Positions 5,061 to 7,056 of a stretch of DNA of 7,056 nucleotides are shown in pieces (position 1 is the stretch's first letter; each line of letters opens with the position of its first letter). The position numbers and the translations under genes were made by a program. Origin of the DNA: an uncultured Bacilli bacterium (lineage in GTDB: Bacteria > Bacillota_I > Bacilli_A > RF39 > UBA660); contig CAKPCM010000045.1 in NCBI GenBank assembly GCA_934141615.1, forward strand, positions 1 to 7,056. The letters are read 5' to 3'. The notes under the pieces were generated by a model, which worked only from the letters and a program-made list of their open reading frames with translations, searched no databases and was not told where the DNA came from.

Positions 5061-6648
5061 TTCCTTTATTAATTAAAGAATATAACTTGTCAGGAAAATT
5101 AACCGTCATACCTTCGATATTATAACGATACACCTTTTCCATTAAGGAAGTATCTGTAACTCCCCATATCCTTACTCCAAAATTATTTGAATTTGCTAAA
5201 GCAACTTGTTTTTCATCTACAATAGAAGCATTTGGACATATTTGAGATAAATTAATTTTCTCTGCTTTTTTTATTACTTCATCAGTTATAGAATTCATTA
5301 TTAACCAGGATGTTTTAACGTTTTTGTCTATTTTATATATATTTTCTAACGTATCATATTTAAATGAAGAAATATAATAATTATTATGAGTTTTGTATTT
5401 ATTAATTATATCTAAGACTTCTTTTTCGAAGCCAGATTCCTTAAGTTCTATTGCAAACGTCAAATCTTTACTAAAATATTTTTTTACAAAATCCTCAAAT
5501 AAAACTATCCTTGTATTTTTATATTCATCACCAAACCAACTACCAAAATCATATTTTAATAGTTCATCATATGTATAATCCTTAATTTTTCCTTTACAAT
5601 TAGATCTGTTATCAAGTACATCATCGTGAAATATAACTATTTTTTTATCCTTAGTAATTTGTAAATCAGTTTCTATTCCGTTTGCCATCATTTTTATTCC
5701 AAGATCAAATGAAGAAAAAGTATTTTCAGGAGCATAACTAGAAGCCCCTCTATGAGCATAGTTAATACATTTATCTTTATAGTTAATAATTGATTTTAAA
5801 ATATCATAAGTTAAATTTATTTCACTAAAATCTCTTAATTGATAATCATTATAACGTACCTCAAGAGTAAGTTCACCAGTATAGTTTATATCACGTAATG
5901 CCTTATATGCCATTTGCCAATTTATCGTTCCTCTATACGGAAAATTATGTGTATCAGTCCCATAATTATCATGAATATGCGTTACTATAAGTCTTTTTCC
6001 TATTTTGATAATTTCATCATATATATTTAATTTTCCTACATTAGCATGTCCGAAATCAAAACAAATACCAACAACTTCTTTTTTATACAAATTATTATAA
6101 TAATCAGTTATTTCAATTAATTCATCAATGTATGGTGCAGTATCATTAAATTGTGGTGCATCTTTTTGCATTTGAGTACCATTTTCAATCGCTATTTTTA
6201 TTCCTAAATTTTCTGCAAGAAAAACAAATGGTTCTAAATATTTAATATTTTCTTTTACAGATTCTTTTAAGTTATATGTTCCATCAGAATTTAACTTTGT
6301 TCCTATATGCATAACTATGTTTTTTATATTTAATAAAGAGGCTAATTTGATTGATTTATTTATTCTATTTTCTAGTTTTTGATAATCCAAATTATAATAT
6401 TCATTAAACAAAAACGGCCAGTGAATAGGTGCATGTGCAACTGTATAATTAACCTTATTAAATTCTTTTAACAACGTTTTAAATTCTATTTCAAAGTTAT
6501 CATCATCTAAAAGTTCCTGAATTTCGCAAAAGTTAAAATTAGCATTATTAAACTTTGATTTTGATATTAAGTCTATTCCTTTTAAAAAGTTATTAAGATT
6601 ATTTTTTTCTCCTACACATCTTACTGTTGTTGATAATATGTTATTCAT
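5050..6648 (-). CDS. Fusion: sugar-phosphate isomerase/epimerase-like TIM barrel + glycerophosphodiester phosphodiesterase
   Basis: Two complete TIM-barrel enzymes lie in one 532-residue chain. Residues about 1-285 belong to the xylose-isomerase-like/AP-endonuclease-2 superfamily, with a full set of likely metal ligands: H72 (AHAPIHWP), H114 (VMHIG), E155 (AIENG), D198 and H201 (FDFGHA), H224/H226 (THIHDN) and E263 (LEV). Residues about 295-532 are a glycerophosphodiester phosphodiesterase: HRGA (H299, R300), APEN (E308), ETDLQ (E326, D328), FHDD (H341) and IELK (E401, K403). This domain would hydrolyse deacylated phospholipids or similar diesters to glycerol 3-phosphate plus an alcohol. No signal peptide is seen, so it is likely cytoplasmic. 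The start is set at the ATG at 6648 because AAGGA (6655-6659) lies 6 bases upstream; an in-frame ATG at 6666 lacks an SD. It overlaps the preceding Nudix gene by 8 bases. The substrate of the first domain is unknown. Confidence 0.92.
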   Translation of the reverse strand: MNNILSTTVRCVGEKNNLNNFLKGIDLISKSKFNNANFNFCEIQELLDDDNFEIEFKTLLKEFNKVNYTVAHAPIHWPFLFNEYYNLDYQKLENRINKSIKLASLLNIKNIVMHIGTKLNSDGTYNLKESVKENIKYLEPFVFLAENLGIKIAIENGTQMQKDAPQFNDTAPYIDELIEITDYYNNLYKKEVVGICFDFGHANVGKLNIYDEIIKIGKRLIVTHIHDNYGTDTHNFPYRGTINWQMAYKALRDINYTGELTLEVRYNDYQLRDFSEINLTYDILKSIINYKDKCINYAHRGASSYAPENTFSSFDLGIKMMANGIETDLQITKDKKIVIFHDDVLDNRSNCKGKIKDYTYDELLKYDFGSWFGDEYKNTRIVLFEDFVKKYFSKDLTFAIELKESGFEKEVLDIINKYKTHNNYYISSFKYDTLENIYKIDKNVKTSWLIMNSITDEVIKKAEKINLSQICPNASIVDEKQVALANSNNFGVRIWGVTDTSLMEKVYRYNIEGMTVNFPDKLYSLINKGKEK

Positions 6649-7056
6649 TTCTATTCCTTCTTTCATACATTATTAAAGCTTCTCTATGAATCTTTTGAGT
6701 CATCAATTTTATTGCTTTTTCTATTGGGACTTTAATTAAGTATTCATTTTCGATTGGTTGTTGTTCCTTTTTATCTAGATTTCCCGTATAAATAACAGAA
6801 TCATACTCTATATCTCCGTGAACCCTGTTATGTTCGCATGACTTTATCTTTGCAAATTCTTTTACATTTGATAAAGAAAAACCTGTTTCTTCCATGCACT
6901 CTCTTAGTAAACATTGCATGCTTGATTCGTTTTTAATTTTTCCACCACCAATAAGATAATACTCACCAAAATCATTTGTTAATATATAAATTCCATTATC
7001 CTCAGTGATTAAGTATGAGGTTTTTCTTTTTTTATACTTTTTTAACTCTTCTATCA
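6641..7056 (-). CDS. Nudix hydrolase (5' end beyond the window)
   Basis: Nudix enzymes cleave nucleoside diphosphates linked to another group, in metabolite housecleaning or salvage. The complete Nudix box Gx5Ex7REUxEExGU is visible on codons at about 6945-6880: G37, E43, R51-E52, E55-E56 and G58, numbered from the first complete codon at 7054. The box is preceded by beta-strand-like YLITEDNGIYIL and EYYLIGGG. An internal ATG at 6919 falls in the middle of the Nudix box and cannot be the true start. The frame is open to the window edge. The edge bases read TG, so a start codon at 7057-7055 (first residues M-IEELKKYKK) would give about 138 residues, a usual size for the family. Specificity cannot be read from the sequence. 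The stop lies inside ATGAATAA, coupling it to the isomerase-GDPD gene. Confidence 0.9.
   Translation of the reverse strand, partial: IEELKKYKKRKTSYLITEDNGIYILTNDFGEYYLIGGGKIKNESSMQCLLRECMEETGFSLSNVKEFAKIKSCEHNRVHGDIEYDSVIYTGNLDKKEQQPIENEYLIKVPIEKAIKLMTQKIHREALIMYERRNRNE

Noticed and set aside
5393..5578. Plus-strand 61-codon frame antisense to the GDPD domain
   Set aside because: Shadow frame without start signals.
6649..6666. Upstream ATG (6666) as start of the isomerase-GDPD gene
   Set aside because: No SD precedes it, while the ATG at 6648 has AAGGA at 6 bases. The extra six residues come from translating the SD itself.
6641..6919. Nudix gene as a complete 92-residue protein starting at 6919
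   Set aside because: That ATG lies in the middle of the Nudix box; the frame continues with matching Nudix sequence to the window edge.

Overview
The window comes from a very AT-rich, low-GC Gram-positive-type bacterium, most likely Bacilli or a Mollicutes-related gut lineage. The signs are RNase J, an OmpR-type two-component system, AGGAGG-type ribosome binding sites, consensus sigma-A-like promoters and short hairpin-plus-T-tract terminators. All six complete stop codons seen are TAA or TAG. All six tryptophans in the called proteins are TGG and no gene needs TGA read through, so the standard bacterial code fits better than the Mycoplasma code. The species cannot be named from the sequence.

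Layout from left to right: (1) Bases 1-1086, minus strand, hold an unrecognised 342-residue charged protein. Its stop overlaps by one base (TAATG) the start of a gene that leaves the window; only 19 residues of that gene are visible, and they look like an FtsY N-terminus. (2) Bases 1087-1214 form a compact divergent control region with two face-to-face, overlapping promoters. (3) Bases 1215-2894, plus strand, encode full-length, catalytically intact RNase J of the J1 type. (4) Bases 2884-2918 are a perfect 17-bp-armed palindrome that serves as a bidirectional terminator and contains the stop codons of both converging genes. (5) Bases 2908-4963, minus strand, encode an OmpR/PhoB-type response regulator followed by its membrane sensor histidine kinase, driven by a perfect consensus promoter at 4991-5019. 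(6) Bases 5027-7056, minus strand, hold a Nudix hydrolase (5' end cut by the window edge) that overlaps by 8 bases a fused two-domain enzyme. That enzyme joins an N-terminal sugar-phosphate isomerase/epimerase-type TIM barrel to a C-terminal glycerophosphodiester phosphodiesterase. The unit ends in its own terminator.

Functionally these are three independent units. RNase J is core mRNA decay and RNA maturation machinery. The two-component system is a self-contained envelope-sensing pair with no target gene next to it. The Nudix and isomerase-GDPD pair looks like small-molecule salvage or housecleaning of phosphodiesters and nucleotides. The gene between the divergent promoter and the FtsY-like gene is unassigned. 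I see no mobile element, CRISPR array, tRNA, rRNA or defence system. No non-coding stretch exceeds 130 bases. The least ordinary items are the two-TIM-barrel fusion, the palindrome shared by two stop codons, and the unassigned protein coupled to the FtsY-like gene.
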